64,000 nt of DNA from Methanospirillum purgamenti (GTDB lineage: Archaea; Halobacteriota; Methanomicrobia; Methanomicrobiales; Methanospirillaceae), in the NCBI RefSeq assembly GCF_018502485.1, contig NZ_CP075546.1. One strand, given 5' to 3'. Below, piece after piece: positions 62,645-64,000 of this stretch (its first letter is position 1; every line of letters starts with the position of its first letter). Both the position numbers and the translations under genes were made by a program. Below the pieces are notes generated by a model, which saw nothing but the letters and a program-made list of their open reading frames with translations, had not been told where the DNA came from and searched no databases.

Positions 62645-63604
62645 TTAAAAATGAATTTTCAGGGTAGGTGATCGGAGAATCGTAAATTGGGTTTCTCCCT
62701 GTAATGCCTGAAGAAGATTTTGAATCTGTGAATCTATCAGATTTTGTTCAATTGATTCTGAAAAAAGAGTTATTAATTTTGTAATTATTTCCTCATGAAG
62801 GATACATCGATCCCGAGTGAGCTCAAACCCTTTGGATGGAAACTCGTCAGATGCAAGAAATTCAATGGCCGGCTTATCAATCATCCCTGGTTTCCAGCAA
62901 TTCATAAGATCCTGGATGAGGGCCTGGTCTCCTCGATTTAAAAATCCCGAAGATGGATTTAAATGCCCACCTATAACTGCCCGCATACATGCAGAGGATA
63001 ACATTCCATAACCAAAAGAAAGGATTGCATTAACAGGATCACGATACGGGCGGATTGTTCTTCGTTTAAAGTTATATGTCGGACTAATTATTCTGCTAAT
63101 GATCTCGTAATACATATCCCGAACCAGTTGATCAATCCGACGAAGTTCATCAATGAGCACCATATTCCCCAGTTCATTTAAATATCCCGATAAAATATCC
63201 AGTTCTCCAGAATAGAGAATGTCGGTGCCGAATTTTTCGGTATATTCTTCGATGGCAAAAATTCTCGATTTCATTGATCCAAAAGCACAGGTCAATGCAT
63301 ACGAATACGGTGCTGTCGTCTCCTGAAGATTCTGTATTTCTTTAAATGAAGTATAATCATAGGGGGCAATATATCCTACCGGATTACCGTCTGATTCACA
63401 AAATGAAATAAAAGTTCCCTCTTTCATGAGGGTTGAAATCGTTGAGGTCTGAATAGTATGCCCACCGATTAGCAGGAAATGAGATATATTACGAATAGGG
63501 ATCTCAGTTACATTCCCTCTATGAGAAATTATGATCTCAGTACGGTTTGATTTTATATGGGCTCCATACCCTCCCACTACTTTCCAGTTTACATTCATTG
63601 GCAC
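62645..63604 (-). CDS. cas1: Isolated Cas1-family protein with altered metal-ligand positions
   Basis: 319 residues from GTG 63604 (ATG 63598 is possible). The fold is clearly Cas1: VVGGYGAHIKSNRTEIII, then a beta-sandwich ending in a linker, then RRTIRPYRDPVNAILSFGYG, and a GxLxPxxGFLx stretch. By pattern, the three ligand positions of active Cas1 read D158 (RRIDQL, normally Glu), N223 (GFLNRG, normally His) and N235 (DLMNCW, normally Asp or Glu); D232 is kept. No other cas gene, Cas2 or CRISPR array is visible in the window. The neighbours are glmM and a VOC gene. It resembles the solo Cas1 proteins known from methanogens; integrase activity is doubtful. Confidence 0.85.
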   Translation of the reverse strand: MPMNVNWKVVGGYGAHIKSNRTEIIISHRGNVTEIPIRNISHFLLIGGHTIQTSTISTLMKEGTFISFCESDGNPVGYIAPYDYTSFKEIQNLQETTAPYSYALTCAFGSMKSRIFAIEEYTEKFGTDILYSGELDILSGYLNELGNMVLIDELRRIDQLVRDMYYEIISRIISPTYNFKRRTIRPYRDPVNAILSFGYGMLSSACMRAVIGGHLNPSSGFLNRGDQALIQDLMNCWKPGMIDKPAIEFLASDEFPSKGFELTRDRCILHEEIITKLITLFSESIEQNLIDSQIQNLLQALQGETQFTILRSPTLKIHF

Positions 63605-63621
63605 TCAAAGGTTACGTTAAA

Positions 63622-64000
63622 TTATGACTCTGGGTAGTTCTCAATCCAATATCCGTCTGAATCCTGAAGATATGTAGATCCAGAATTTTCTATCAAATTT
63701 CCTGGGTTCATTCGAACATCTGTCTGGATAGAATGTTTCTCCCCTTTTATTGACAGACCAGTTAATGCAAAATGGTCTAATCCATAACCACCAGCCTGGA
63801 CAGGTGTTCCATCCGGACTGATCAGGCCATATAATAGAATGAGTCTTCTTCCTGATGAATCAGTAAGCCATATGAATCTTTTTCCTGGAATAGTAGTTTT
63901 TGAATCTGATGTAATCGAGAAACCATGTGTTTTAGTATAATATTGTGCAGACTTTTCCGGATAAGTTGCATGAAGTGTGATAGAATCAATTGATGTGATG
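63622..64000 (-). CDS. VOC-family (glyoxalase/dioxygenase fold) protein, 3' part
   Basis: 126 codons to the window edge, so the gene starts outside. The VOC pattern is visible: IDSITLHATYPEKSAQYYTK, then RFIWLTDSSGRRLILL, then GGYGLDHFALTGL and the metal-ligand region DSDGYWIENYPES. The family binds divalent metal and acts in glyoxalase, ring-cleavage or antibiotic-resistance reactions. The substrate is unknown. It stops 17 bases before the Cas1 start on the same strand, so the two are likely in one operon. Confidence 0.75.
   Translation of the reverse strand, partial: ITSIDSITLHATYPEKSAQYYTKTHGFSITSDSKTTIPGKRFIWLTDSSGRRLILLYGLISPDGTPVQAGGYGLDHFALTGLSIKGEKHSIQTDVRMNPGNLIENSGSTYLQDSDGYWIENYPES

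Overview
The window is archaeal and looks like a methanogen of the Methanomicrobiales, closest in style to Methanospirillum. The inference rests on several long PAS-domain histidine kinases that share one archaeal-type kinase core, a class III (archaeal) type IV pilin, an Sm-like protein, an archaeal XerA-type recombinase, a site-2-type protease, a DUF5806-like protein, archaeal-style GGAGG ribosome sites and AT-rich spacers. No methanogenesis gene lies in the window, so the genus is inference.

Layout. 1-7.4 kb: the end of a heavy-metal P-type ATPase and two convergent, related multi-PAS sensor kinases. 7.4-11.8 kb: a gene graveyard (SNF2 helicase piece, HsdM piece, transposase piece, AIPR-like piece) with a few intact secreted or membrane proteins. 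11.8-20.1 kb: a complete type I restriction-modification operon read leftwards (hsdM, two accessory genes, a small remnant, hsdS, hsdR), preceded by a 53-codon HsdR-like stub. 20.1-25.7 kb: a DUF4143-type ATPase, a VapBC pair, secreted proteins and two families of dispersed repeats. 25.9-33.2 kb: methyltransferase, 7TM-PAS histidine kinase, metallo-beta-lactamase-fold hydrolase, a ThDP-dependent 2-oxoacid decarboxylase, and a third repeat copy that supplies a stop codon. 33.5-36.9 kb: a tightly overlapped cassette of prim-pol-like primase, AAA+/SF3-like helicase and a small basic protein, probably a replication module of a mobile element. 37-44.6 kb: a dense accumulation of toxin-antitoxin modules, several broken by frameshifts, nonsense codons or truncation, with two acetyltransferases, a pilin, a flavodoxin remnant and an IS1634/IS4-type transposase remnant.

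44.9-64 kb is ordinary core chromosome: tRNA-Thr(GGT), RNase HII, an M50 site-2-type protease, an RDD protein, acylphosphatase, a PAS-diadenylate cyclase fusion, rubredoxin, fructose-1,6-bisphosphatase, an Sm-like protein, alpha-glucan phosphorylase, tRNA-Gln(TTG), a XerA-type recombinase, a response regulator with a CHASE4-PAS histidine kinase, tRNA-Asp(GTC), a DUF5806-like protein, phosphoglucosamine mutase, an isolated Cas1 homologue with altered metal-ligand positions, and the end of a VOC-family gene.

Working together: the left half is a defence and mobile-element area where restriction, toxin-antitoxin and replication modules were added and partly eroded. The right half carries sugar-phosphate and glycogen metabolism, c-di-AMP signalling and tRNAs. 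The most unusual items are the accessory gene pair inside the R-M operon, the solo Cas1 with three altered ligand positions, the prim-pol/helicase cassette, the two-family dispersed repeat system and the PAS-DAC fusion.
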